DNA of 64,000 nucleotides. Origin: Manduca sexta. Lineage: Eukaryota > Arthropoda > Insecta > Lepidoptera > Sphingidae. Shown here piece by piece: positions 44,581-56,865 of this stretch. Made by a program: the position numbers and the translations under genes. A model generated the notes under the pieces. The model made no database searches and was not told where the DNA came from. It saw nothing but the letters and a program-made list of their open reading frames with translations. Every line of letters starts with the position of its first letter. The first letter of the stretch is position 1. The stretch lies in contig NC_051129.1 in NCBI RefSeq assembly GCF_014839805.1, forward strand, positions 8,064,920-8,128,919, given 5' to 3'.

Positions 44581-47400
44581 TACTTAATAACCATAGATTC
44601 GTAAATAATCTTCATTAGAATAAATATTAACTCTCTACAGAAAATCATGTATTATTAGGCTCCTAACACAAAGAAAAAAATCAATTTATAGCGTAGGTGT
44701 TGTATGTAAAACACAGGCGCGGTCCGTAGCCGTCACATATACAAATACGTCGGGCGTCACCCGATAATGTTGATAGTGGTTCGAAGAGGTCGCACTCCTC
44801 TTTGTCATCTGATTCTGATGGTATTAGTTTATTGGAAACTGGGATGGCGCGTTCAAATAATTGTCTCACGATGACAATTGGTTTTGCGAGGAAATATTGA
44901 GGAATAGGGATTTTAATGTCGATTCAGTAGAGCTATGATTTTAAAGAGTGTTAAACTTATTTATCTAGATAATAGTTATCATAATAGTTAAATTCGGGGG
45001 AATAAAATCATAGAAAAACTCATCGTCATCGCAAGTCGCTGACTCATTACGACAAGGTTGTGTTATATTTGATGTGCAAATCAAATTATAAATATTAAAT
45101 GATTCGAGTAATCAATTCATTGATTATTTCAGATAATCCCAAAAGATAAATAAAATAGGATCCATGAATTATTGTCTTTCAAAATGTTTACCAATATGAA
45201 CATAATTAATCTCATTGCCATCATAAGTAAATATTAACATAGAATCTTGTAATAGTAAGACAGTGAATTAGCATATAATATTTTTAATTGGTGTATTTAA
45301 TTTCGGTTAATATTATCTAATTAATAATACAGCGATTTAGCAAACAATATTTTTTCTTATATAGAAAATTTTATTGTAATTATTATTGCGTAATTACTAA
45401 TACCTAATAGTAAAAATAGCGAACTAATTTCAACCATTTAACAATAATTATTCATAATCGTCGGTATAACAAAGCTCATCAAATACCACAGCTGTATTCC
45501 TTTTAAAACCATAATGAGGCCATTTCGTATAACTACTGTCCTGTAAGGCAGAAAAGTAGTCAAAAGATGAGCTGAGAGATTTCGTTACCCAGAATCTGTG
45601 TCTAGGATGAGAGCCGACAGCAATTAAGATAACGCACTCGCCTCGCCTCTTATTGTCAAATATGACGGGTTGGTCAAAAATTTGACAACTATAATCAGTC
45701 GATCTGTGTCAAAAACATTGCGTACTTGAGTTATGGTTGTATAATTTCATGTACATAAATGACAATCATTAACATTCTTTAGTCATAATTCTCTTTGTTA
45801 CAGCTATATAACTGTTTGCGTCCATTGTTTTTACTTACGTGATATAATTGACATCAATTTTGGTATTCGAGTACTTTGTAGTATTGTAGTTTAGTTTCGC
45901 CTAATTCTACGATTTATTTTTGGTTACTCGATTGTAAGGATTGTTGCGCACAATCTGATTTGTTCGTACGCAGATCGATTGTATGATTATAAAAATGCAA
46001 ATTTTTTGGTTCCATGTCAATGAAACTGAATTTTCAATTATCAGTTTATTGCATTCCACAATTGTTAAAATATAGGTTTAATCGTGGACCCTGCGAGGCA
46101 CGGCTCTCTCTCATAGGCTCCCTTTCTTGACAGTCAGTCTATATGTCAATACTCTTTTACAAGTATTATGGAACCCTCGGCGAACGAATCCAATTAGCAC
46201 ATCGGTTATTTAAATCCAAAAAAATATTGATTACTCGTTATATATACGAAGAAAAAAAATATATTAATTTTAATTAGTTATATTTTTATATTTAAACTCA
46301 TGTTACATACATCTCATAAAATTATGACCCAAAATGCTCACATACAGGGCGCCCATCTTTATTCAAAGTGTACACGTCGTTAAAACTAGCGCACGTGTGA
46401 TGAGCCACGCTCTTATTACAGCCCTGATAAACATCGGCTCAATTTTACAAGAAACATGTAAACCTTTGTTAACTCGAACCGAGAACTTTTGTAACGACCT
46501 TTTTAATATTAGTGGCACGGACGCTACCGGTTCCTCCTACATTTTTTGTTCTAAACTAACTGGCAGGTGCGGATTTGTGAAAAAGGAAAATAAAATGTTA
46601 CAGAATAAATCCTCTAAATCTCTTGTTATATTTTTGTTGATAATACGTACAAAGTTACTACGAATATGTGTAATTTCGGTTTTTGATTGATCCGGCATCG
46701 TTATAATCAACATGTTATAATAATATAACATATATTTTTATTCACTTAGATATTAGTTATTAATAGACGTAATTGTGAAAACAGAAGTCCATAACGTAGC
46801 ATGTTTAAATTTAATATACATATGACGCGGGGGGTCATGCCTCACCCAAACCGTGCCTTCCGCCGGCCCTGTATAAGTACGTTTAATTGTTATGACTATG
46901 CTATCGTGAGTGTTATCTATGTGTTCATGGGAACAGGTCGTTCCGCCATTTTTGAAGTTTGTCGGCAGATGGCTGGTCATCAGGAAACAAGGCTCTTCTG
47001 AGTAATGAATGAGCGTGGACTTATGTTGTGCCGACGTATTCTTTTTATTGTTAACATTAATGTATATAAATGTTTATTATTTGTTGTTTTGTTGGGTTTT
47101 TTGGCGAAATGAATGTTATTTTATCTTTAACGCTGCCTTTTATAATATATCTATTTATATACTATTACTGAAATAAGCAATAGATCTAAAAATACTCTCT
47201 TGAATACTAACTAAATTAAAAACGAAACAACCAAATTATTTACTTTACAAAATTGCTGGTCGTTGTAAATATTTGTTGTGTCCTAATTAAAATATTAAGA
47301 CTATTAGCTGTTAATGTAACTCTTAAGATTGAAAACAGTTACATAGAGGAATTGCAATACATAAGAACTATTATAGAATGTTTATTTATAGTAATAACAT
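44581..47400. other. Gene-free interval
   Basis: No gene is supported. A 118-codon plus frame at 46334-46690 has no recognisable domain. A GC-rich patch at 46825-46880 is unexplained. Confidence 0.5.
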
Positions 47401-47686
47401 CAGCCCTGTATTATATACTGTCTACTACTGGCCATAGATTTCCTCTACTACTGAGAGTACTGAGAGGGATTAGGCCTTAGTCCACCACGTTTGTCTAGTG
47501 CGTATGGACAGACTTTATATACCGCCATTCGCCATTTATATTTGCCATATTTTCCTTCTCTGTTAACGGAAGCGATAATTCACAAAGAATATTCTTTAAA
47601 CTCAGAAAAGACAGAAGAGCCCTTGGATTTTGGACCTGCCACATTGATCTCAGCAGTCTGTTCCACTACCAATTACGCCATCGCCA
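47401..47686 (-). mobile_element. SINE-A, decayed copy
   Basis: Starts 'cagccctgtattatatactg' and keeps 'ctgagagggattaggcctta' and 'gcgataattcacaaagaata'. Its head is diverged (box B region GGTCCAAAATCC on minus). Confidence 0.75.
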
Positions 47687-47956
47687 CTACATGTTTACTT
47701 ACACGTAAGTTTTAAATACAAGAATACTATAAGATCATTAATATACCCTGAGGCGAATGACACTAATTTAAATGTCAACAATAAAATATTCATAAAATCA
47801 GCAACCATTTGGATCACTATAACGAATTTGTTCAGATCGCCACTTAAAATGAACAGACAGATGCTTCAGTGAAACAGAAGTTGAATTTGCATGTTCATAA
47901 CTGGGAACTAACCGCCTGTTACACCGAAGCGGGTTGCATTGGTTAGACAATTCCAA

Positions 47957-48190
47957 AAGATTTTATTGCTTTGAATGACGAGACGAGCTTGCCGTTCGCT
48001 TGATGGTAAGCGGATCGCCCATAAATAGTAGAAACACCACCAACACTTTGAATTACAAAGCATTGTTGACACTGCGCTCGCCGTCCTGAGACTTGATGTT
48101 ATATGTCCAGTAGTTACACTGGCTACAATGTTCTTCCAACCGGAACACAACAGTGGCTACACTGCTGCTTGGCGGCAGAAATAGACATTT
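47957..48190 (-). mobile_element. Non-LTR 3' end (family C), second copy
   Basis: Inverted relative to 1662-1988. It shares 'gatggtaagcggatcgccca', 'gtccagtagttacactggct' and 'ggcggcagaaatagacat'. The 5' boundary is a truncation. Confidence 0.7.
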
Positions 48191-48329
48191 TTATTTATGT
48201 ATTTTCTTACAAAATTAATGCTTGAACAAATTTCTTAATCGCTGGTTACACGTAAGTTAACCTTGTGTAATAAATTTGTGTCTACTATCAGTTGCTGCTG
48301 AAGTAGGTTTGTGGGCTATTCGTTAATAT

Positions 48330-48500
48330 TTTTAAAAAGTCCCCTGTCGCGTCAGTTGGTCTGTCTAAACGCGGTATACTCAAACACTACCGAACGGATT
48401 TTGATGAAATTTGGTAAGGAGATTATTTGAAACTCTGAGATATAATTTCTTAGTATTGGGCAGTTTCTGCCTTGAATATGATAGTCACAACATATTAGCT
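48330..48500 (-). mobile_element. Possible family D-type fragment
   Basis: Contains 'aagtcccctgtcgcgtcagt' and 'ccgaacggattttgatgaaa', phrases common in decayed lepidopteran repeats. The copy at 53090-53302 has 'aaaggggacttt' at its end. Borders are uncertain. Confidence 0.4.
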
Positions 48501-48729
48501 AGCATTTTAAGTTAAGTATATCTTTTGTCCTCATGGTATCATTTAGAAAAAATCATCCTGAGTCTATTCGGGAACTCCAAGCAAAAATAATCCTGCTTGT
48601 ATGTATATGGATTTAGTTACGTTTTGTTCTGTTGCTCCTTATACATTTAAAAAACATGGAATAAGTCTCATCTTGGCTACTCCAAGATTGTAAGCTAAAA
48701 ACGAGATATTGCCAGCTAAAACCACACTT

Positions 48730-48910
48730 CGGTGTGCCAGCGCGCCGGTGTAATGAGTTGCGATGGCGGGCGCGGATGGGTACCAGTATTCAAAGCGTAT
48801 TCAGCCATATTCATATTCATTAGGGTGCGAAGGGCCCGCTTGATTGCACAAAGAGCCGACTAATTCGCTCCCGCGACTGCGTTCGCACCAACTTAATGTG
48901 TTTACGCTAT
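48730..48910. other. GC-richer single-copy block
   Basis: Markedly GC-richer than its flanks, with stops in every frame and no repeat similarity in the window. Candidate regulatory or conserved non-coding DNA, by composition only. Confidence 0.25.
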
Positions 48911-48995
48911 TTTAACTAGCAAACTTTTTGGTTTATGGTGGTATTTTGATGCTTAAATACTTATTTTGTGATTTTGGGATATTAATTATCCTTAA

Positions 48996-49354
48996 GGTGG
49001 TAGCTCAAGGTCCATTTTCATACATTTTGTTTCGGCTTTAATCTGGGTAACTAAACAAGTATTGGCAAGTAAAGAATTTAAATTCACGTCTAGTTAGTGA
49101 TTAGTTCTCGCAGTTGAAAGAAAAATGTAAAAATAATTAATAATCATGGATATTTCTGCCTTTAAAATTTCGTCATATTAAATTTTAAAGGCCGAAATAT
49201 CCATGATTATTAATTATTTTTACATTTTTCTTTCAACTGCGAGAACTAATCACTAACAAGACGTGAATTTAAATTCTTTACTTGCCAATACTTGTTTAGT
49301 TACCCAGATTAAAGCCGAAACAAAATGTATGAAAATGGACCTTGAGCTACCACC
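48996..49354. mobile_element. Near-perfect fold-back element flanked by TTAA
   Basis: Two 175-bp arms (48996-49170 and 49180-49354) are reverse complements with only two mismatches and are separated by a 9-base loop. The ends are GGTGGTAGCTCAAGG. TTAA lies on both sides (48992-48995, 49355-49358), the target duplication expected of piggyBac-type transposition. There is no coding capacity. The arm identity implies very recent origin or gene conversion. Confidence 0.9.
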
Positions 49355-51668
49355 TTAATAAAATCATTTTATTACCACGTTAAAATATATTTAAAATTAT
49401 TCTAAAATTGTACAGAGTTTTTTTTTAATACTACAAAAGTAAATTTTTAATTTTACTCCGTAGCCACTGACTTGGGGCACGACGGAGGTCGTTTTAGAAA
49501 AAAATGTGAGAGTAAAGCTACGACCTAGTAATTAAAATTCCCAATTTAATTACAGTAATTATTTTTAATTCGGATTTCGGGTACAAAAACTATTATAACT
49601 AAATTATTAATTAAGAAAGATTACGAAACAACCGATCAATAATTTTACAATTTAATACTCCTTTAATACAAAATAAAAATACTATGAACAACTATATGAC
49701 CTCTTAGGCAACACCGAAGTGGATATTGAATCTATTTAATATTATCTAAATTAGTTTAAAGAATGACCGGATATAACGCAATGACTTCAAATATTTTTAA
49801 TAAAAAAACCTAGGTTTTTTTATTTTTAAATTTCGAATACAAGCGCCGCCATTTATGTGCCAGTAATATATAAATGACCGAATATAACGCAATGACTTTA
49901 AACTTTTTTAATGAACTAAGCTAGGTTTTTTTTTTGTCAAACTTCGAAGACATTTATGTGCCAGTAATATAAGTATAAATTTCTCTAAAACTTCGCTTAC
50001 AACCCTATATTACATTCTACGTACCGACTATACATTATGTACTGAACGCTACACGCTCCGTTACGGGCGGATCGGCTTAATTATTGAATTAGCATTTAAA
50101 TTATTTGGGTAACCGTTCATTTGTAACTAATACAAATAGCGAGCCGCATGAATAATGTCTGTTACGTGAATGTATGAAGGCAGGAGTGTGCTCTTGGAGG
50201 GTGTATTTTGAAGTGTACCTATTGTCAGATATGTTTGAGACTAGGTAGTGCATTCTTACATTATTTTTGTATGGCGTGAATGTTGCAGTGAAGAGTAATT
50301 ACTGTTGGATTAAATCAAGATTAAATTTATATTGTTTCTATGTGGTTTGTATTATAATAAGGGTAAATTATAACGCTGCTGTCACAAGGAAAAAATATGT
50401 AACTACATTTTTTTTAAACAAAGTTACATATTTATTATGATTTATTTTCGTATAAAAATATGCAGAAACGTCTTTTTTCCTCATAGTGGCAGAATTATTC
50501 ATAGAAGGTATAATTATTACATTTCCAGAAAATGTTCCTATTAAAAATAAAAAAATCCATTAAAGAATACAAAATTATTTAAATTGCTCCTCTTAAGGAA
50601 AATTGTATTTTAATACTGGCCGTTTTAACCTTACCCTACTTTCAATGACTTACAAGTCTTTTAAAAACAACCAACAACAGTTAAAAAATAAATATCATTA
50701 AAAAAATACGTGAATAGAATTTGAAAATCATATTATAAAAGTTTTCTTACTTCTCTGTGGTGGTATGACGCACGGATACATGTCTAACTGAGGCGAATAT
50801 TAAATACTACCTACACTATTTTTGACTGAGGGAAAATGTAATAACGTCAGTAAATTTGTTTTGTAAAAGGATTTCCAACCATCATGCATATACAAACATA
50901 CCTCCTTTGTACATACATGAGGGTAGGAAATATATTAGTGGTGATGGTGGAAATTCTTTTATCTATTCGTTGTCATTTCTTTATGTATGTTCAACGATAA
51001 TTTTTTACTGTATAATCCAATTTAAATAATTATTTTTGAGTTCGATTTCACATAGTTTTACAATAGTCCCATTTTAATTTCAGAGGTGAACTTCGAAAAA
51101 TAAAACAAGATTTTGATGATTCTTTTGGTTCTCCTTTTTGTATTAATGACACCATTACAAATATGGCAGATATTATGAAACCAAATTACATTGACATTCC
51201 AATTCTGCCAATACAGTAAGTGTTCAATTTGTTCTTTCGAAGCCAGAGGAGTTGTCATCCATCTATAAAAGGATATCTATGGAAATCAGCTATATTTGAA
51301 ATACATTCAGCTAAGTCGCTGCTTACGGTAAAACTAAGGCATATTTGATCTCGTTAAATTGAGTTTGTATATTATACTTACATTAAAAATATAATTAATT
51401 TTATCGATGAAATTGCTACCCAGCTTTTTAATCTATGTTAAAAATTACCGACTCCAATTAATTCTTAGACAATTAATCATAAACATCTTTGCGAGTTTAT
51501 TTACTAATTTCATGTCTTTAATAGCAATACGGTTTTAGAAAGTACGAACATTAATTATTACTCTGGCTATGTAATCATACAATATTGATTACAGTTGCTG
51601 TAGATTAGACGATGCGGATAAACCGTAGTTTATCTAATTAAATAGTTAGTCGAAGCAAGAGAAACAAC
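49355..51668. other. Gene-free interval with a local tandem duplication
   Basis: No gene is recognised. Apart from the duplicated unit at 49762-49971, the sequence is AT-rich and single-copy. Confidence 0.5.
49762..49971. repeat. Two diverged tandem units of about 100-111 bp
   Basis: Unit 1 starts at 49762 and unit 2 at 49873. Both begin 'aatgaccg.atataacgcaa' and end 'tttatgtgccagtaatata', with differing poly-T runs between. Confidence 0.75.
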
Positions 51669-51680
51669 GGGATATATTTA

Positions 51681-52017
51681 TAATATAATAATATAATATC
51701 AGGCCTGTATTATATACTGTCCCACTGTTGGGCACGGGCCTCCTCTACTACTGAGAGGGATTAGGCCTTAGACAACCACGCTGGCCCAGTACGGATTGGT
51801 AGAATCTACACACCCTCGAAAATTCCTATAGAGAATTTCTCAGGTATGCAGGTTTCTTCACTATGTTTTCCTTTACCGTTAAAGCAAGCGATAGTTCACA
51901 AAAAAGCAGCGATAGCCTAGTTGGTTGTAAAACGGACTGTCGAGACGAATGTCCACAGGTTCAAATAGCAAGGGCACACACCTCTGACTTTTCTAAAAAA
52001 TTATGTGTGTATTCTTT
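51681..52017 (-). mobile_element. SINE-A with inverted 5' part, 12-bp TSD
   Basis: The left part (about 51681-51900) is the 3' two-thirds of SINE-A on the minus strand. The right part (about 51903-52017) is the tRNA-like head with box A (TAGCCTAGTTGG) on the plus strand. Together they make up nearly one full element with its 5' segment flipped. Perfect 12-bp direct repeats GGGATATATTTA at 51669-51680 and 52018-52029 enclose the whole. Confidence 0.9.
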
Positions 52018-52097
52018 GGGATATATTTAATACCCACCAAATGTTTCATATTGACATCAGTTTTTTATTCAGTTTAAATTTGTTCTGACTGTTTATT

Positions 52098-52268
52098 GGC
52101 GTTGGTGTATTACGGTGCGACTGAAGTGCGTTTCGGGTTCGATCCCCGGGTCGGGCAAATATTGAATTTTTCTACTCACTATCAGCTCGGAGTTTGGATT
52201 ACCGTGGAGGCAAGTGGTAGCACCTCCGCCTACCCTTTCGGGGATAAAAGGCATGAATGTGTGTGAAA
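52098..52268 (+). mobile_element. SINE-B copy with internal deletion
   Basis: Head 'tattacggtgcgactgaagt' and box B GGTTCGATCCCC, then 'tcagctcggagtttgga'. A jump follows to the 3' part 'cctaccctttcggggataaa'; the 'catcatgggac' segment is missing. Confidence 0.75.
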
Positions 52269-53089
52269 ATTTGATCTCAAAGGCTTCCTAATAGCCAGTA
52301 ATACGACTAATTTATATTACTAACTGAATAATCACCTTAGAAGCCATCGTAAAACAAATTGTATTTATACTGACATATTTTTGGCGACCGTCGATGGATT
52401 CAAAATCATTGTTTAGTAATTCCATGAAACTAGATTGGAAAACTGAAGACATTGTTCCTGCAAGACAGCGGTAATGCCCCGCGCTGTAAACAGTACAGCG
52501 CGATGCTGCCATATACTACCAATTAAAAACTGACTGATGTTTGAAAATCCTGCTCGCTTTTCATAATTAGATTATTGTCAATAAGTGGAAAATTTGGTTG
52601 GCATCAAATATATATTACTGACCTATAAGCATTATACATTGACTATATTAAGTAACCTTTCCAATCAATAAAATAATTGTAAACAAAGCAACGAACCCTT
52701 AAAGCAGCAATTTATGGGTAGGCGCATTCTAACGCGATCATAACTAACTAACAAACAAATGGATGGCTTGTCACAGAACGTCACGAAGCATTAAAATCAG
52801 TGTAACGGCACGAATCATTAATTCTATTGTTTATTGGATCATCGATACACGAACTGACACTGCTGTCGCGGACATCCGTGTACAGTAACCTTGTTGTGGA
52901 CTATTTTATCCTTTCGAATTGACTGTCGTGTTGATGGCCTAGGTTTGGTATTGGATGTTTCGGCTACTGCTGTAAGTTTAGGGCATTGGAAGAAATATTT
53001 GTCTAGCAAGAATTCTTTGGATTGTAAATGGTGTTAAAATATTCTTTAAATTATATTATGATATGTACTATAATGATTTTTCTATAACA
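52269..53089. other. Gene-free interval
   Basis: AT-rich, with no feature recognised. Confidence 0.5.
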
Positions 53090-53302
53090 ACTAGATTTTG
53101 CTTGCAGTTTCGTCCACGTGAAGAAGTTTCCGAGATTATAGTCCCGCTATATGTTTTCTCGGTATAGAAAGTACCCTATAACCTTTTCAGGGTCTTAAAC
53201 TATCTCCATACTAAATTTGATAAAAAATCCGTTCAGTAGATTTTGAGAAAATTGATAACATACAGACAGAAAAGGGGACTTTATTTTATAATAAGTATAG
53301 AT
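53090..53302 (+). mobile_element. Family D-type short element
   Basis: Runs from 'actagattttgcttgcagtt' through 'aaaaaatccgttcagtagat' to 'aaggggactttattttataa' and 'tatagat'. A complete example of a common lepidopteran non-coding repeat. Confidence 0.7.
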
Positions 53303-54594
53303 GTTGTTTGTTACGCAAAATATTTTTATGGAATATTTTTCCATATAATCTTCATAATATGAAGTTCTTTATACTCGGCTCCATGTTTCAGTATGTCTAT
53401 TCTTATTACTGAACTATACATCAACGTGAAAATTCCAATTAAACGGAGCTCAAACGATCCCTTTTCACACTCAGTACCTTCGACTGCACACCACACGTTA
53501 AAACTTTAAACTGAGGCTGCCTAAACCGCGACCTTAATCCTTAATTGAAATTCGTGGAATCCTTTGTTGGCACACACTGGAAACTTAAAACGACCCTCAG
53601 CGGGACTAACTTTGTAATTAAATCAAGAAAATTTAACCCAAAACGTAATCTGACCAACATTAACATGTAAAATAAAAAATAAATTTAAAAAGTTATAAGT
53701 TTCCTCTACTCAATAATAGATGTCGCTACTGCGCGCAAAAGACTTTCCAATGAAGAAATGACATCAGCTAAATAAACAATATTGTCGCCTACCTCAATTA
53801 TTTAAGCGCACGGTAATATTTCCCGTGCGAAAATGGCGTGCAGCTATATTTTTAATGCATTCTCGGAGACAGGCGCGGCCGCGTGGGTTGAATCACAATT
53901 AGGCGCGTATCATGTTAATCTTGAGTTTTTGTGCACTACTTGAGGTAAATCTTTTGTTTTCTTTGCATTTTTATGATATGTTTGTGGTGCCTAATGAACA
54001 CCAAGACAGTAAAGGAATACGTCAGGCGAGGCTATTCGATTCTACTTGTTAAATGGGTGGTTTTAACATAATATACAAGGTGAGCTGTAAAAAATTATAT
54101 GAGTGTACTATAAAGCTTATTTTACAACAATATGAGTAGTTTGTATTGTATAGTATGTGTACCTAGTATATAAGTAACTATGTAAGACGCATGTTATGAG
54201 CAGTCACTAATAAAAACTCTAAACGACCTACCGTAGAATCTACATGTGTCTTTACATTAATTCTATCATTACATGGCCACCGCGGTATATATTAGTAAAA
54301 GAAACTAAAATTTAAACAAAAACACTCTTTTCAATTGGCACTATGGAATTAATTTTACTAGTTGATACGTCAAAAATTCTGCAAACCAGACCTGATAATC
54401 AAAGTCCTCTACCGCTCTTCATCAAAGCTGAGAAGTCGTGTACGCTGTTGAGGATTAGGGAAAGTAATTCATATTATGGTAGCATATTGTTGCGATAGAG
54501 GTGCTTTGTGAATATCATAGCTTTATCAATTACGGTAAAATTTAAAAACTCGATAAATATAACGCTGGATATTTTGGTCCTCCGAAATTATCTA
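53303..54594. other. Gene-free interval
   Basis: No gene is recognised. The 22-base string CTACTCAATAATAGATGTCGCT at about 53705 also occurs at about 40425 and may mark an unrecognised repeat. Confidence 0.5.
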
Positions 54595-54763
54595 AGGTTT
54601 GAGGGCCCTATTCTAATGGAAAGACAGCTTTGATAGCCGTATAGGTTAATGGGAGATATTTTTACTCTCACCTATACGGCTATCGAAGCTGTTTTTCGAA
54701 CAAAACGCCCGTATTTGCAAAAAGACGGATTCGGCCTAATAGACGGAATAGAGCCTCCTGACC
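54595..54763. mobile_element. TIR element (MITE), family M, copy 3
   Basis: A 169-bp element with ends 'ggtttgagggccctattc' and, inverted, 'ggtcaggaggctctattc'. It contains an internal inverted repeat 'gatagccgtatagg' / 'cctatacggctatc' and the shared 'gcaaaaagacggattc'. Longer than copy 1, so copy 1 is probably an internal deletion form. Confidence 0.75.
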
Positions 54764-56865
54764 ATACTAAAATCTCTCATCTCGTTGATCTATCGCAGAT
54801 ACAACAGCAAGTTTGATAATTCACAATTAAGATATAGTCCAGCCAACTCGGCCTAATCATGCAGTCTTTCGCTATATAATGCTCGACCATAATATTCTAG
54901 AAGCTTATGACGGTCATGTCCCGTGCTGCCTTAACTTAGTCACACGTTCAAAACATTAAAGCAGGTAGTGCCAGTCACGTGACCATTGTTTAGTTAGCTC
55001 ATAATGAAATAATCCGTGGGGATGCGCTTACGTGTCACGATCGGAGATAAGATATAGTGTCGGGAGCGACATAAAAACTGGTGCGGACTTCACAAGTGTA
55101 CGCTAAGATTTTTCGAATTGGTTTGTGTTTTTGTCAATTAGTTTTTTTCACAAATAAATGTGAAACTATGTAAATTTTTACATGATAATTGAATTTCCGG
55201 ACATACGCATATAATTAATATATTTATTTATTCATATTTGGCGATTTGTGGTGCTTAAGTAACTCTAGTATTAAAGAGTCTTTCCAGAAATAATTATTGT
55301 TATATTCGAGTGTTTTTTACGAAGTAATTTCATACTATCTACAAAATACATAGTTACAAGTAGTTCACAATATTACGTATTATACTAAAATGTATAATTT
55401 TATATAAAAAATAAAAGCTCAAGCCGTTCATTTAACACACGCATCGGTTTAATGAATGAGCGGGTCGCTGCGTAGGCACCGCCTTTACCTTAATAAAATT
55501 GTCATAAAGGTAAGATAAATATAAAAAAAGAAAAAATTGATACCTCGCACCGGCTTACGGAAAAAAAATCAAGTAAAAGTCAACGCTCTCCATTGTTAAA
55601 CCCATGTAAAGGAAACAGTAATGTGTAAGTGTAAAATGAGAAGAGCATTCCTTTTTTATGCTTTGAATTTTAAGACCCCCAAATAAAGTGGGTTATGAAT
55701 GAAGTTTATAATTTTTTATTTTTTTAAATTGTTTCCATATTTCGACCAACCTCGTTGACCTTGATGGTGTTGTCGAGCTTAGTTTTTCCTTGTTAATAAG
55801 TATGTTTGTTAACGAGAAAACAACGAATAAAGTGATTTGGAATATTGCATTACAGCGTTTCATCACATTAACTTAAAGATCACGGTGTTATCAGTTTCCA
55901 TTACGATATAAATTAGCCAGGTCGACAGATGTTGTGTCATTATTCAACCTAAAACCAACTTGAAATGACCAACACCGTTTTGTTGCTCTTTGTCCCAGTC
56001 ACTGAGAGTATATCTATTTTTTTATGGCCAGTAAAGCGCCGAAAATTCATATTTTCGCATTTCGTGCCTTGAAATAATAGTAATATACAAAAATCATAAT
56101 ACGCCATCAAAATGAGCCAGAACAAGACTAATCGCCGAGCATTACGAAGGAATGGAACCTCGAAACTAAATTACAGAAACTGAATAACAGATTGTACAAG
56201 CAATAATCTTTGAAATCACAAATCAAGTTGTAAGCTGAACGCTTTCACGAACTCCGTAGGCGGTTCACTGGTCGCTTCCAGCCATTACGTAGTATATACG
56301 AGCCAGCAAAATGTCTAACATAGCCTTTTGTAAGTGATAGAGCATCTATGCATAGTATTTCCAACCTAACCTAACCTAACCTTTTGTACGAACTAGAGTA
56401 AAGCTGTAGACAGTTATTTTTAAAATAAATAGAATAGCTTGTCCGTGATTATAATATTGCCTCATATATTTGGTGTCTTAAATATGTACGTTAAATCATT
56501 AAGAAAAAAATTCATATCACTCCATCCTGTAACATGAGAAAAAATACACCATTAGACACAGCGAATATAATGAGGTTCTTAAAATATTATCACGCACATT
56601 AAATCCAATATGTATAACTTATGTCATCATAGTTATTCAAAACATGATTACTATTTAACGAGGTAATGTGATACCATCTCGCTGCCCAAACGCATCGAGC
56701 CGTGTGTATCGCGTGTTACAAACAGCTTCGAACTGTCAAAATAGCTAAAATATACGCCGTTTTATTAACACCGGACACAACAATTGCTCGGCAAAGTGTG
56801 GGATTCCTTATTCCTCTAGTTTATTGGACATTACACAGTGCGTGGGATTGACGACGCCCCACGGT
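54764..56865. other. Gene-free interval
   Basis: AT-rich, with no supported gene. A short run of the insect telomere motif, (CCTAA)3, sits at 56365-56381. Confidence 0.5.

Noticed and set aside
46334..46690. 118-codon plus-strand open frame
   Set aside because: Composition and sequence match no family known to me. AT-rich eukaryotic DNA gives frames of this size by chance.
49762..49971. CRISPR-like or satellite array
   Set aside because: Only two diverged units, no spacers, and the organism is an insect.
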